This document shows positions 46,409 to 55,336 of a stretch of DNA of 64,000 nucleotides, one piece after another; the first letter of the stretch is position 1; every line of letters begins with the position of its first letter. The translations under genes and the position numbers were made by a program. This stretch comes from CAVZYN01 sp963779515 (lineage in GTDB: Bacteria; Pseudomonadota; Alphaproteobacteria; Rhizobiales; Hyphomicrobiaceae): contig CAVZYN010000002.1 in assembly GCA_963779515.1 (NCBI GenBank), positions 682,001 through 746,000 of the forward strand. Reading direction: 5' to 3'. The notes beneath the pieces are model-generated. The model worked only from the letters and a program-made list of their open reading frames with translations. It was not told the origin of the DNA and did no database searches.

Positions 46409-47080
46409 ATGCACTACAACCCGACCACCGAAGTCTGCCCGCTGCCCTATGACGTCTTCAAGAGCTGCACGGTGCCGCGGCCGATCGGCTGGCTGTCGAC
46501 CATCTCGGCATCCGGCATCGCCAATCTCGCGCCCTACAGCCAATGGCAGAACCTCACCTTCGATCCGCCGATGGTGATGTTCGCCGCCAACCAGCATCCC
46601 GACGGGCGCCGCAAGGACACGGTCGTCAACGCCGAGGCAACGGGCTACTTCGTCTGGAACATGGCGACCTATGAGCTGCGCGAGGCCGTCAACATCTCGG
46701 CGACCGACTATCCGCATGGCGTCGACGAGTTCGCGCATGCCGGCGTGACGAAGGCGCCCTGCATCATCGCGCCAGGTCCGCGCGTTGCCGAGAGCCCCTG
46801 TCATTTCGAGTGCCGCTTTCACTCGACACACCGCCTCAAGGGCAACGGCACCATGGGCACCGTCGACGTCGTCTATGGCGAGGTGGTGCAGATCCACGTG
46901 CGCGACGACGTGGTGCTGCCCTCAGGCAAGATCGACATCTTGAAGATCGCGCCGATCGCGCGCATGGGCTACTACGACTACACGGTCGTGCGCGACCTCT
47001 TCGAGATGAAGATCCCCAATACGTCCGAGGCCGTCATGGCCGGCCTCGAAGGCCGCGCGCGGAAGTCGAAGACATCGTAG
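46409..47080 (+). CDS. flavin reductase-like FMN-binding protein
   Basis: The 223-residue split-barrel flavoprotein has family segments CTVPRPIGWLSTISASGIANLAPYS, MVMFAANQHPDGRRKDTVVN and FVWNMATYELREAVNISA. Members bind FMN and act as flavin reductases or as oxygenase partners of the DIM6/NTAB type. The stop codon TAG is formed by the first bases of the repeat element at 47077. Confidence 0.85.
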   Translation: MHYNPTTEVCPLPYDVFKSCTVPRPIGWLSTISASGIANLAPYSQWQNLTFDPPMVMFAANQHPDGRRKDTVVNAEATGYFVWNMATYELREAVNISATDYPHGVDEFAHAGVTKAPCIIAPGPRVAESPCHFECRFHSTHRLKGNGTMGTVDVVYGEVVQIHVRDDVVLPSGKIDILKIAPIARMGYYDYTVVRDLFEMKIPNTSEAVMAGLEGRARKSKTS

Positions 47081-47227
47081 GTTGGGTTAGCGTGCCACTT
47101 GCACGACGCATCATTCTATCTCGATCACGCGTAACCCAATACCCGGAGCGATGCGTGATGTTGGGTTACGCGCGGATCGAAATCATCGACATAATCGACA
47201 GCAATGCCCACGCGAACCCAACCTACG
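47077..47227. repeat. GTAGGTTGGGTTAG-family element between two stop codons
   Basis: The left arm GTAGGTTGGGTTAG (47077-47090) and right arm GAACCCAACCTAC (47214-47226) enclose an inner CGTAACCCAATA / GTTGGGTTACGC pair. The TAG inside each GTAG end serves as the stop codon of the adjacent convergent gene: 47078-47080 for the flavin reductase-like gene and 47223-47225 (minus strand) for ridA. Confidence 0.85.
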
Positions 47228-47612
47228 CTTTCGCCGCCGTGATCTCGACTTCGACCTTGAACTCCGGCCGTGTGAAGCCGGCAACGACGACCAGCGTCGA
47301 GGCAAATGCGTCGCCCGCCACATACCGCGACCGCACCTTGCCATAGATCGGAAAATACGCCCGGTCCGTCACGAAGCCTGAAAACCGCACGACATCCTGA
47401 AAACCCATGCTCGCTTCGGCAAGGATCGCTTTCAGGTTTTCAAAGCACAGCACGCACTGCGCCTCGATGTCGTCCGGCACGACGTCGTCGGGCCCAACGC
47501 CCAATTGCCCGGACGAGAACAACAGCGTCGCGCCTGGCGGCACCACGATTCCGTGGCTGTAGGCGGCGAACGGTTTGCGGATCGTTGCGGGATTCAAAGG
47601 GCGGTTTGGCAT
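47223..47612 (-). CDS. RidA/YjgF-family protein
   Basis: The 129-residue trimeric-fold protein has typical RidA segments (LLFSSGQLGVGPDD, QCVLCFENLKAILAEASMGFQDVVRFSGFVTD). The active-site Arg of true RidA near residue 105 falls in KVRSRYVAGDAF rather than the usual PARS, so it may belong to another Rid subgroup. RidA hydrolyses reactive enamine/imine intermediates from PLP enzymes or amino-acid oxidases. ATG 47612 is preferred to TTG 47618. Its stop lies in the repeat end. Confidence 0.85.
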   Translation of the reverse strand: MPNRPLNPATIRKPFAAYSHGIVVPPGATLLFSSGQLGVGPDDVVPDDIEAQCVLCFENLKAILAEASMGFQDVVRFSGFVTDRAYFPIYGKVRSRYVAGDAFASTLVVVAGFTRPEFKVEVEITAAKA

Positions 47613-47726
47613 GGACAACTCGCGCGTTTGGCTCAGTCCTGGAGCGGCATGGCCGGCTGCGACACCACTCCACGATTGCGATCCGGCGATCCTTGCGGGA
47701 TGGTGGGGGGATCAGTCAACGGGGCG

Positions 47727-47992
47727 CTAGAGCATTTTCCGGCGAAGTGGTCTCCGGTTCGTCGCAGAAAATGCGACAAACAAAAGAATCTGGAGCGCGT
47801 TCCGATTCCGTGGGATCGGAATGCGCGCTAGTGTGATGATCGAGAAGTCCGTATCATACGATCCGCAATTGCTTCGGCGGACGTCTCGATCTGAATCACA
47901 CTAGAAATCATCATTTTCTAGTGTCCGTTTTGATCGCGAAGTTCGAATTGAGGTAACCGGGAATGCAACGAACTTCGCGAGCAGGACACTAG
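47727..47992. repeat. stack of four CTAG-bounded palindromic units
   Basis: CTAG occurs at 47727, 47828, 47901, 47918 and 47989. The first unit (47727-47831, ends CTAGAGC and GCGCTAG) is a Hyphomicrobiales-type element containing CATTTTCCGG and GAGCGCGTTCCGATTC. Unit 2 (47828-47904) has ends CTAGTGTGAT / ATCACACTAG. Unit 3 (47901-47921) is a hairpin CTAGAAA / TTTCTAG. Unit 4 (47918-47992) has ends CTAGTGTCC / GGACACTAG and inner arms CGCGAAGTTCG / CGAACTTCGCG. Neighbouring units share the CTAG. The last unit ends one base before the next start codon. Confidence 0.85.
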
Positions 47993-47993
47993 C

Positions 47994-49316
47994 ATGACGG
48001 TGTCGATTCCCAAGACGGGCAGCTATCTCCTCGCCAACGCGCGCGTGCCACTGGATTTGATCGCGGGCGCGCGGCTCGCGGCCGGCGCTGACAGGATCGC
48101 GGCGTGCGAGATCCGCGTCGAGGCCGGCCGGATCGCGTCGATTGCGGCGCGCGGTGCGTCCGCCGCCGATGCGCTACCGCGCGTCGATCTCCGCGATGGG
48201 CTCGTGCTGCCGCGCTTTGTCGACAGCCACACGCATCTCGACAAGGGGCACATCTGGGGCCGCAGTCCCAATCCAGACGGCACGTTCATGGGCGCGCGCA
48301 TGACGGTTGCCGCCGACCGTGAGGCGCGCTGGCACGCGGGCGATGTCCGCGCGCGCATGGACTTCGCACTGCGCTCAGCCTTCGCGCATGGCACCGCCGC
48401 GATCCGCACGCACATCGATTCGATCGGCCCGCAAACCGGCATTTCCTGGCCCGTGTTCGACGAGATGCGCGCCGCCTGGAAGGGCCGCATCGCGTTGCAG
48501 GCGGTCGCCCTCTTTCCCGTCGATATCGCGATTGACGATGAAGCGCAGTTCAAGGCCACCGTCGCAACCGTTGCCAAGCATGGCGGCATCCTCGGCGGAC
48601 TGTCGTTCCTCGGCGAAGCACCCGGCGAAAAACTCGAACGCGGTCTCGACCGGTTTTTCGAAGCCGCCGCCGCGCACGGTCTCGATCTCGATTTCCACGT
48701 CGATGAGAGCGAGTTCGTCCACGCCCGCTCGCTCGAGCGCATCGCGATGGCCGCCATCCGCCACAAGTTCAAGGGCCGCGTCGTCGCCGGCCATTGCTGC
48801 TCGCTCGCGCTGCAAAGCGACGCCGACCGCCATCGCGTCATCGAGCGGCTGGGCGAGGCCAACATGGCGGTGGTCTCGCTGCCGATGTGCAACATGTACC
48901 TGCAGGATCGCACAGCTGGCCGCACGCCGCGCTGGCGGGGCGTCGCGCCGCTGCACGAACTCGCCGCCGCCGGCGTGCCGGTGATGGTCGCGAGCGACAA
49001 CACGCGCGACCCGTTCTACGCCTACGGCGATCTCGACATGCTGGAGGTCTATCGCGAGGCGACGCGCATTCTGCACTTCGACCACACGGACCGGCCGTGG
49101 CCGCGGCTGCTGGGCCCGGCCTCCGCCGAGATCATGCGGCTCGATGGCGCGGGCATGCTCGCGGTTGGCGGTTCGGCGAATTTCGTACTCGTCTCGGCCC
49201 GCTCCTGGAACGAACTCAACGCCCGCCCGCAATCGGATCGCGTCGTCGTCGTCAACGGCGCCGCCATCGATCGCACGCTGCCCGACTATCGCGAACTCGA
49301 TGCGTTGCATTCCTGA
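47994..49316 (+). CDS. cytosine deaminase-like amidohydrolase
   Basis: The 440-residue amidohydrolase has the metal motif FVDSHTHLDKGHIWG (about residues 74-88), DFHVDESEF, VAGHCCSLALQ and the catalytic Asp in ASDNTRDPFYAYGD, the pattern of cytosine/isoguanine deaminases (CodA-like). The substrate may be cytosine or another cyclic amidine. ATG at 47994 directly follows the last palindromic unit, and the nearest Shine-Dalgarno-like bases (GCAGGAC) lie inside it, so the repeat seems to supply the ribosome binding site. Confidence 0.88.
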   Translation: MTVSIPKTGSYLLANARVPLDLIAGARLAAGADRIAACEIRVEAGRIASIAARGASAADALPRVDLRDGLVLPRFVDSHTHLDKGHIWGRSPNPDGTFMGARMTVAADREARWHAGDVRARMDFALRSAFAHGTAAIRTHIDSIGPQTGISWPVFDEMRAAWKGRIALQAVALFPVDIAIDDEAQFKATVATVAKHGGILGGLSFLGEAPGEKLERGLDRFFEAAAAHGLDLDFHVDESEFVHARSLERIAMAAIRHKFKGRVVAGHCCSLALQSDADRHRVIERLGEANMAVVSLPMCNMYLQDRTAGRTPRWRGVAPLHELAAAGVPVMVASDNTRDPFYAYGDLDMLEVYREATRILHFDHTDRPWPRLLGPASAEIMRLDGAGMLAVGGSANFVLVSARSWNELNARPQSDRVVVVNGAAIDRTLPDYRELDALHS

Positions 49317-49344
49317 TGTGTGTTGGCTGGACGGGCCACTCAAT

Positions 49345-49433
49345 CCACCTCATGGTGAGCCTGTCGAACCATAGGTGGCCCGGATGGTGCGGCATTGGGG
49401 CCGCCATCCTTCGACAGGCTCAGGATGAGGCGG
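49345..49433. repeat. REP-like palindrome, CAGGCTCA family
   Basis: Same architecture as 46222-46312: CCACCTCATGGTGAGCCTG pairs with CAGGCTCAGGATGAGGCGG. It lies just after the deaminase gene. Confidence 0.8.
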
Positions 49434-49482
49434 ATTGGCTTGCTGTGGGCTTGGGTACGTTGGGATCAGTGTAGGACGCGAC

Positions 49483-50905
49483 ATGCCTCGTTATGACATC
49501 GCCGGATTGAAGCAGCGCCTTGGCGCCATCCGCTCGGAAGACAATCCAACGCTCGTCCAGATGAAGAGCCGCGATTTCTATTGGTATTCGCCGGTCTTGA
49601 AGCGCCAGCTCGATGGCGTCACGGCCGACATCATCGTCACGCCCGCGAGCGAGGCCGAACTGGTGGAGACGCTCGCCGCCTGCCACGCGTTCGGCATACC
49701 CGTCACGCCGCGCGGCACCGGCACCGGCAACTACGGCCAGGCGATGCCGCTCTCTGGCGGCGTCGTGCTCGATCTTTCCGCCATGAGCAAGGTCAAGCGC
49801 ATCGCCAAGGGCCGCGTCATCACCGAGCCCGGCGCCATCATGGCGACGATCGACGAGGAATTGCGCGCGGTCTCCGGCCAGGAACTGCGGCTCCATCCCT
49901 CGACCTACAAGACCGCGACGCTCGGCGGATTTGTTGCCGGCGGTTCCGGCGGTGTCGGCTCGATCCGCTGGGGGGGCTTGCGCGATTTCGGCAACATCAT
50001 CCGCCTGCGCGTCGCCACCATGGAAAAAACGCCGCGCCTCCTCGATCTCACCGGCACGGATCTGCAGAAAGTCAGCCACGCCTACGGCACCAACGGCATC
50101 ATCACCGAGGTCGAGGTGCCGCTGGCGCCCGCCTACGACTGGCACGATATCATTGTCGGTTTCGACACGCTGCGCGAGGCGATCCAGTACGCCAATCATC
50201 TGTCCGAGCAGGACGGGCTGTTGCTCAAGAACGTCGCCGTGGTCGCAGCTCCCGTGCCGCACGACTACTTCAATCGCCACAAGGCCTATCTCCCGCGCGG
50301 AAAACACATCGTCGCGATCATGCTGGCGGAGCAGGCGATCGACGCCGCGCTCGCGTTCACCTCGACCTATCGGCGTGCCGAGATCCTGTTGCGCACCGAC
50401 ACGCTCGACGACGCCGCGAAGAAAGGCTTGCCGCCGTCGTTCGAGCTTGGCTGGAACCACACGACGCTGCGGGCGCTGCGTATCGATCCAAGCGATCACC
50501 TATCTGCAAGTCCTCTATCCGTTTCCGAACGTCGTGGACCTTGCCGACAAGATCCACAAGCACTTCGGCGACGAGGTGTTAGCCCATCTCGAGTTCGTCC
50601 GTTTCGACGGCAGGGTTACGGCGTTCGGCTTGCCGCTCGTGCGCTTCACCAGCGAAGCCCGGCTCGAGGAGATCATCAAGATCCACGAGGACATGGGCGC
50701 GCCGATCTTCAATCCGCACCGCTACACGCTGGAGGAGGGCGGCATGAAGCAGACCGATGCCGTGCAGCTCGCCTTCAAGCGCGAGGCCGACCCGCAAGGC
50801 CTGCTCAATCCCGGCAAGATGATCGCCTGGGAAGACCCGAGCTACGATTACACATCCGGCAAAACCTATCTCTTTCCGGCGCTGGCGGGGCGGGGAGTGG
50901 GGTGA
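49483..50905 (+). pseudogene. FAD-linked oxidase (GlcD-like), frameshifted near the 3' end
   Basis: From ATG 49483 the protein shows the PCMH FAD-binding domain (TPRGTGTGNYGQAMPLSGGVVLDLS; TLGGFVAGGSGGVGSIRWGG). It runs to about residue 335 (NHTTLRALRIDP), where the frame changes and the remaining 135 residues continue as AITYLQVLYPFPNVVDL to the C-terminal FAD/oxidase motif GLLNPGKMIAWE. The break is at 50488-50492 (GATCCAAGCG) and is removed by dropping one base. The group oxidises 2-hydroxy acids such as glycolate or lactate. Without repair the protein would lose its cap and C-terminal strand. Confidence 0.85.
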
Positions 50906-50909
50906 TGGC

Positions 50910-51132
50910 CTTCTCCCTATCGCCTTCGATGGGGAGAAGGTGCCCGAAGGGCGGATGAGGGGCAGAGGCACCCAACGCGCCCTCCCGGAGCGCTCTGACG
51001 TGCGTGCACATGTGGATTGATTGTGCGTGGCAAGCAGCGGAGTTCGCCGTCGCCCCTCACCTGTCGCGTCTTGGCGAAGCAAGCTTCGCTTGGACGCGAC
51101 ATCCTCTCCCCATCGAAGGTGATGGGGAGAGG
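50910..51132. repeat. composite palindromic repeat (CTCTCCCC family)
   Basis: The left hairpin CCTTCTCCCTATCG / CGATGGGGAGAAGG begins at about 50912 and the right hairpin CCTCTCCCCATC / GATGGGGAGAGG ends at about 51132, with GAGGGGC / GCCCCTC pairing between. It is related to 39955-40181. Confidence 0.75.
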
Positions 51133-51171
51133 AAAGTTCCCCGCAATGCCAAACAAGGTTGCTACGTCTTC

Positions 51172-51759
51172 ATGCGCATTCTCCTCATCTACTGCCATCC
51201 CAATCCCGAGAGCTTCACCGCCGCGATCCGCGATGCGGCGGTTGCGGGATTGAAACGTGCGGGGCACGACGTCCGCGTCGTTGATCTCCACGCCGAGAAT
51301 TTCGATCCCGTCATGCGCCGCGCCGAGCGTGCCGCCTATCACACCGCCGGTACCAACGAAGCCCCCGTCGCGGATCATCTGGCGCACCTGCGCTGGGCTG
51401 AAGCCCTCGTCTTCGTCTACCCGACCTGGTGGTACGGCCAGCCGGCGATGCTGAAAGGCTGGCTCGATCGCGTTTGGATTCCACACGCGACCTTCACGAT
51501 GCCGGAGAACGGCAAACCGATCGCACGTGTGCTCACCGGCATCCGCATCATGGTGGCGATCACCACGCTCGGCAGCCCGAAGTGGTGGTGGTTGATCGTC
51601 GGCCAGCCCGGCCGGCGCATTCTTCTCTCCGGCATCGGTGCGCTGATCCACCCGCGCGCAAAAAAGCTCTGGCTCGCTTTGCACGACATCGATTCCTGCG
51701 ATGCCGGTGGCCGTGCGGCGTTTTTGCAACGCGTCGAGGCGCGGATGGCGGCGCTCTGA
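51172..51759 (+). CDS. NAD(P)H quinone reductase-like flavoprotein (Flavodoxin_2)
   Basis: The 195-residue protein has the flavodoxin-fold start MRILLIYCHPNPESFTAAIRD, the FMN/FAD-site segment FVYPTWWYGQPAMLKGWLDRVW and a late TTLGSPKWWW motif, as in the MdaB/KefF/NQO group. It would reduce quinones by two electrons. It lies 40 bp after a composite repeat and 118 bp before the AEC transporter. Confidence 0.88.
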   Translation: MRILLIYCHPNPESFTAAIRDAAVAGLKRAGHDVRVVDLHAENFDPVMRRAERAAYHTAGTNEAPVADHLAHLRWAEALVFVYPTWWYGQPAMLKGWLDRVWIPHATFTMPENGKPIARVLTGIRIMVAITTLGSPKWWWLIVGQPGRRILLSGIGALIHPRAKKLWLALHDIDSCDAGGRAAFLQRVEARMAAL

Positions 51760-51877
51760 CGGTGGCATGCGCGGTTCGCATGCAGGGCGCGCGCGCTGCG
51801 TCTTGCCACGACTCTCAGCCTTAGCCTAAACCCAACCGCTGGCCCCGCGCAGGGAACGGGCCGCCGCTGCGGGGCCC

Positions 51878-52804
51878 ATGGATCTCTTTCTCGACATTCT
51901 GATGAAGATCACGCTGCCGATCGTGGCGCTGTCCGCGCTCGGCTATCTGGTGCAAGGTCGCCTGAAACTCGATGTCGGATCGCTCAACCGCCTGCAGGTG
52001 TACATCATCCTGCCGGCGTTCCTCGTCCACTTCCTCTCCAGCGGCTCGCAGCCCTTGTCCGTCGTCTGGCCAACTGCCTACTTCTGGGTGACGCAGTTCA
52101 TCATTCTCATTCCGCTCGGGTGGCTGCTGGTGATCCTCTGCGGTATGCGGCACTCCTATGGGCCGCTGGTCGGCATCGCCACCGCTTACGCCAACGTCGG
52201 ATTCTACGGCATTCCGCTGGTCCAACTTGCGTTCACGCCGGACTTCATCATCCACCAGTCCGTGATTACCGCGCTGACGGCGATCCTGGTGGCGACGGTT
52301 GGCATGTGGATGCTGGCGCCGGCGGGTGAGCAGAAGGGATTACTTGGCCGGCTGAGGCTCGCCTTCGAGACGCCGATGATTCCGGCGGTCATCGTCGGGC
52401 TGCTTTTGCGCGGGTTCGAATACAAGCTGCCGGCCTTGATCGGTGTTCCGATCGAGATGTTGAGCCGGGTGTTCACGCCGCTGGCGCTGTTCACGCTCGG
52501 CGCGCAGCTCTACGACAGTGCGTTGAGCCGCGTGCCGGTCGGTGCGCTGACGCTGATGCTGGTACTGAAGCTGTTGTTCGCGCCGGCTTTCACCTGGGCG
52601 CTGGCCTATTACATGGGATTTGCGCCCGACATGACGGCGCTGTTCGTTGTCGCCGCCGCCACGCCGACGGGCGTGCTGATCTCGATTTTCGCCAAGCAGT
52701 ACAACGTCCACCCCGAGCTCATTTCCAGCGCGATCGTGGTCTCGACGATCCTTTCGCCGCTCGTCATCACCGCCTGGATCCTGGCGACGAGGCTTCTTAT
52801 GTAG
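51878..52804 (+). CDS. AEC-family (auxin efflux carrier-like) transporter
   Basis: The 308-residue protein has about ten membrane helices and family segments YIILPAFLVHFLSSG, TAYANVGFYGIPLVQLAF and the C-terminal AAATPTGVLISIFAKQYNVHPELISSAIVVSTILSPL. AEC members export or import organic anions such as malonate or malate. It may share a transcript with the quinone reductase-like gene. Confidence 0.9.
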   Translation: MDLFLDILMKITLPIVALSALGYLVQGRLKLDVGSLNRLQVYIILPAFLVHFLSSGSQPLSVVWPTAYFWVTQFIILIPLGWLLVILCGMRHSYGPLVGIATAYANVGFYGIPLVQLAFTPDFIIHQSVITALTAILVATVGMWMLAPAGEQKGLLGRLRLAFETPMIPAVIVGLLLRGFEYKLPALIGVPIEMLSRVFTPLALFTLGAQLYDSALSRVPVGALTLMLVLKLLFAPAFTWALAYYMGFAPDMTALFVVAAATPTGVLISIFAKQYNVHPELISSAIVVSTILSPLVITAWILATRLLM

Positions 52805-52998
52805 GTTGCATCGAGTTACAGCTGACGCCACGCGTGCACTGATCGACACCAAGCTCAACATTCGGGCACTGTATTCATTGTATTTTTCGGATCAATTTCA
52901 GGGTAGAGGTGCACGGTCGAGTATTGCCTGGTTGGTGCGCGGCGTGGAACTTGAAGGTCAAGGGTTAGAAATGCTTCGAATTGCGAAGGAGCGGTAAA

Positions 52999-53238
52999 AT
53001 GAATGATCATGTTAAAGCGCTCTTTGACGAAGCGCGAAAACTGACGGTTCGGGAACGCGAGGAGCTTGCCGATCTGTTGTTGGAGACCCTCGATCCTGAC
53101 CCAGAGTTGGACAAGCTCTGGGGCGATGAGGCCCGCAGACGTTGGGATGAGCACGTCGCAAGCGGCGCCGAAACAGTCGACGCACTCGATGCAATCGAAG
53201 ATGCGCGCAAGCGGTTGGCGAATCTTGCCGTTAAATGA
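52999..53238 (+). CDS. antitoxin of an addiction module (Unstab_antitox family)
   Basis: The 79-residue acidic, helical protein has the family core ARKLTVREREELADLLLETLD followed by a long helix ending DAIEDARKRLANLAVK. It pairs with the RelE/ParE toxin gene, whose ATG overlaps its stop (ATGA at 53235-53238), the usual coupling for toxin-antitoxin pairs. ATG at 52999 follows AAGGAGCGG. Antitoxins of this type usually bind their own promoter; the 190 bp upstream is relatively AT-rich. Confidence 0.88.
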   Translation: MNDHVKALFDEARKLTVREREELADLLLETLDPDPELDKLWGDEARRRWDEHVASGAETVDALDAIEDARKRLANLAVK

Positions 53239-53534
53239 GGCTTCGAATGATACCTGCCGCGCGGCAGGAGATGATCAAGGCGTCGTCCTGGTATCAGTCG
53301 AAGAGCGCGGGCCTTGGCGATCAGTTTCTCGACGAGATTGGGGCAGCGCTCTTGCTGGCTCGAGAGTTCCCATACGCCTATCCCGAGATTGATCGTCCAT
53401 ACCGACGGATGCTCGTCAATCGCTTTCCTTACGGTCTGATATATCGTGTTGATCCGGACGAGATTGTCGTGATTGCCGTCGCCAATCTCAAGCGGCGGCC
53501 TCGCTATTGGAGGCGTCGTAAGGCGGCACCGTGA
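53235..53534 (+). CDS. RelE/ParE-family toxin
   Basis: The 99-residue basic protein has typical ParE/RelE segments (IPAARQEMIKASSWYQSKSAGLGDQFLDEI; YRRMLVNRFPYGLIYRVDPDEIVVIAVANLKRRPRYW). It either cleaves ribosome-bound mRNA (RelE) or poisons gyrase (ParE). The family sequence alone does not decide, but the ending LKRRPRYWRRR resembles ParE. It is translationally coupled to the antitoxin. Confidence 0.88.
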   Translation: MRLRMIPAARQEMIKASSWYQSKSAGLGDQFLDEIGAALLLAREFPYAYPEIDRPYRRMLVNRFPYGLIYRVDPDEIVVIAVANLKRRPRYWRRRKAAP

Positions 53535-53656
53535 TCGAGGCCCGGCCGCGTATGACTCCGTTGCCGTCCGCGCAACTTTGGTTTTCCCTCGGGATCGTCT
53601 AGGGTGCCCGGCGAAGATGAAACCCGAAGGCCACCCGGCCGCCATTGGAGTGAGAG

Positions 53657-54289
53657 ATGATCGACTTCTACACGTGGTCCACGCCGAACGGCCGCAAGGT
53701 CTCCATCATGCTGGAGGAGTGCGGTTTGCCGTATGCCGCGCATCCGGTCGACATCAACAAGGACGAGCAGTTCAAACCCGACTTCTTGAAAATCTCGCCG
53801 AACAACCGCATCCCGGCGATTTTCGACCGTGACAACAATCTGGCGCTGTTTGAATCTGGCGCGATCCTGCAATACCTCGCGGAGAAGACCGGCAAATTCT
53901 GGCCCAAGGATCAGAAGAACCACTGGCATTGCACGCAATGGCTGATGTGGCAGATGGGCGGCTTCGGGCCGATGCTCGGCCAAGTGCACCACTTCGTGAA
54001 ATACAACGCCGGCAAGGCGCCCTATGCCGAGGAGCGGTTCTCGAAGGAATGTCACCGCCTCTACGGCGTGCTCGATCGCCGGCTCGCGGAAGCGCCGTTC
54101 GTCGCGCAAGACTATTCGATCGCCGACATGGCGATCTGGCCATGGGCCTCGCGCTTCGAGTGGCAGGGCGTCGATCTCAACAAATATCCGAACGTGAAGC
54201 GCTGGTATGTCGAGATCGCCAACCGGCCGGCGGTGCAGCGCGGCTATCACATCCCGATCAAGCAGCCGTCGATTCCGATGCCGGCCTGA
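53657..54289 (+). CDS. glutathione S-transferase (YfcG/Nu-class-like)
   Basis: The 210-residue protein has a thioredoxin-fold N-terminal domain beginning MIDFYTWSTPNGRKVSIMLEECGLPY, with the TPNG/RK start used by YfcG-type disulfide-bond oxidoreductases, and the glutathione-binding ESGAILQYLAEKTG. A helical C-terminal domain follows. YfcG proteins act on glutathionyl disulfides. It lies 41 bp upstream of the DHDPS-family lyase and is probably in the same operon. Confidence 0.92.
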   Translation: MIDFYTWSTPNGRKVSIMLEECGLPYAAHPVDINKDEQFKPDFLKISPNNRIPAIFDRDNNLALFESGAILQYLAEKTGKFWPKDQKNHWHCTQWLMWQMGGFGPMLGQVHHFVKYNAGKAPYAEERFSKECHRLYGVLDRRLAEAPFVAQDYSIADMAIWPWASRFEWQGVDLNKYPNVKRWYVEIANRPAVQRGYHIPIKQPSIPMPA

Positions 54290-54330
54290 AGGCCGGTTAC
54301 AAACCACATTTGGAGACGAAGGGACCTTCC

Positions 54331-55245
54331 ATGACGACACGCAACTTCTCGGGCGTCATCGCGCCGGTGTGCACGCCCTTTGGCGAGGACGGCGCGCCCG
54401 ATGCCGACCGCTTCGTCGAGCACGCCAATTGGCTGCTGAAGGACGGCTGCACGGGCCTCGCCCCGTTCGGCACCACCAGCGAGGCCAACTCGCTCGGTCT
54501 CGACGAGCGCATGGAACTGCTGGAAGAGCTCGAAGACTCCGGCATCGATCCGGCAAAGTTGATGCCCGGCACCGGCATGTGCTCGGTCACCGACGCGATC
54601 ACACTATCGCAACACGCGGTCGATGTTGGCTGCGGCGGCGTGCTGATGCTGCCGCCGTTCTATTACAAAGGCCCGAGCGAAGAGGGGCTCTACCGGTACT
54701 ATTCCCAAGTCATCGACGGCATCGCCGACGAGCGCCTGAAGGTCTATCTCTACCACATCCCGCCGGTCGCCCAGGTCGGCATCCCGCTGTCGCTGATCGG
54801 TCGCCTGGTCAAGGCCTTTCCGCAGACCGTCGTCGGCCTCAAGGACAGTTCGGGCGACTGGAGCAACACCAAGGCGATCCTCGAAGCTTATCCGCAACTC
54901 GAAATCTTCCCGGGCTCCGAGGCGTTCATGCTCGATGCGCTGCGGCTTGGCGGTTCGGGCTGCATCTCGGCGACCGCCAACGTCAACGCCAAGGCGCTGC
55001 GGCGTCTGTTCGACAATTGGAAAGGCCCCGAGGCCGACAAGCTGCAAGCCGATATCACCGCGGTGCGCAAAACCTATCAGGCGTATCCGATGATGCCGTT
55101 CCTGAAAGCCGTGATCGGGCATTACCGCCACGACCCCGGCTGGGCCAAGATGCGCCCGCCGTTCGTCGAGTTGCCGGCCGCCGAGGCCCAGAAGGGCATC
55201 AAGGAACTGGCCGACGGATATGGCTTCAAGCTCGCGATCAGCTGA
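54331..55245 (+). CDS. dihydrodipicolinate synthase-family lyase
   Basis: The 304-residue (beta/alpha)8 protein starts FSGVIAPVCTPFGEDGAPD. It has the GTTSEANSL substrate loop, the catalytic Tyr in VYLYHIPPVAQ and the Schiff-base Lys in VVGLKDSSGDWSN (about residue 171). GTTSEA rather than the GTTGE of DapA suggests a catabolic aldolase (sugar-acid or N-acetylneuraminate-like) rather than lysine synthesis. The gene follows the GST gene. ATG at 54331 is preceded by GGAGACGAAGGG. Confidence 0.88.
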   Translation: MTTRNFSGVIAPVCTPFGEDGAPDADRFVEHANWLLKDGCTGLAPFGTTSEANSLGLDERMELLEELEDSGIDPAKLMPGTGMCSVTDAITLSQHAVDVGCGGVLMLPPFYYKGPSEEGLYRYYSQVIDGIADERLKVYLYHIPPVAQVGIPLSLIGRLVKAFPQTVVGLKDSSGDWSNTKAILEAYPQLEIFPGSEAFMLDALRLGGSGCISATANVNAKALRRLFDNWKGPEADKLQADITAVRKTYQAYPMMPFLKAVIGHYRHDPGWAKMRPPFVELPAAEAQKGIKELADGYGFKLAIS

Positions 55246-55262
55246 GCCATCTTAAAAGAAAA

Positions 55263-55291
55263 AACCCTTCCGGGTGGGATCCGGAAGGGTT
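55263..55291 (-). terminator. intrinsic terminator of the 59-residue micro-protein gene
   Basis: An 11-bp perfect stem (AACCCTTCCGG / CCGGAAGGGTT) with a 7-base loop. On the minus strand it is followed by TTTTTTCTTTT, so it terminates leftward transcription. It may also stop the rightward lyase transcript. Confidence 0.85.
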
Positions 55292-55336
55292 GAGGCTTTG
55301 CAAGTTGTCAGCAAGTGGAGAGTAGTGGTCGTGTCG

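Noticed and set aside
49420..50499. A 359-codon minus-strand frame
   Set aside because: Antisense to the FAD oxidase; no motif.
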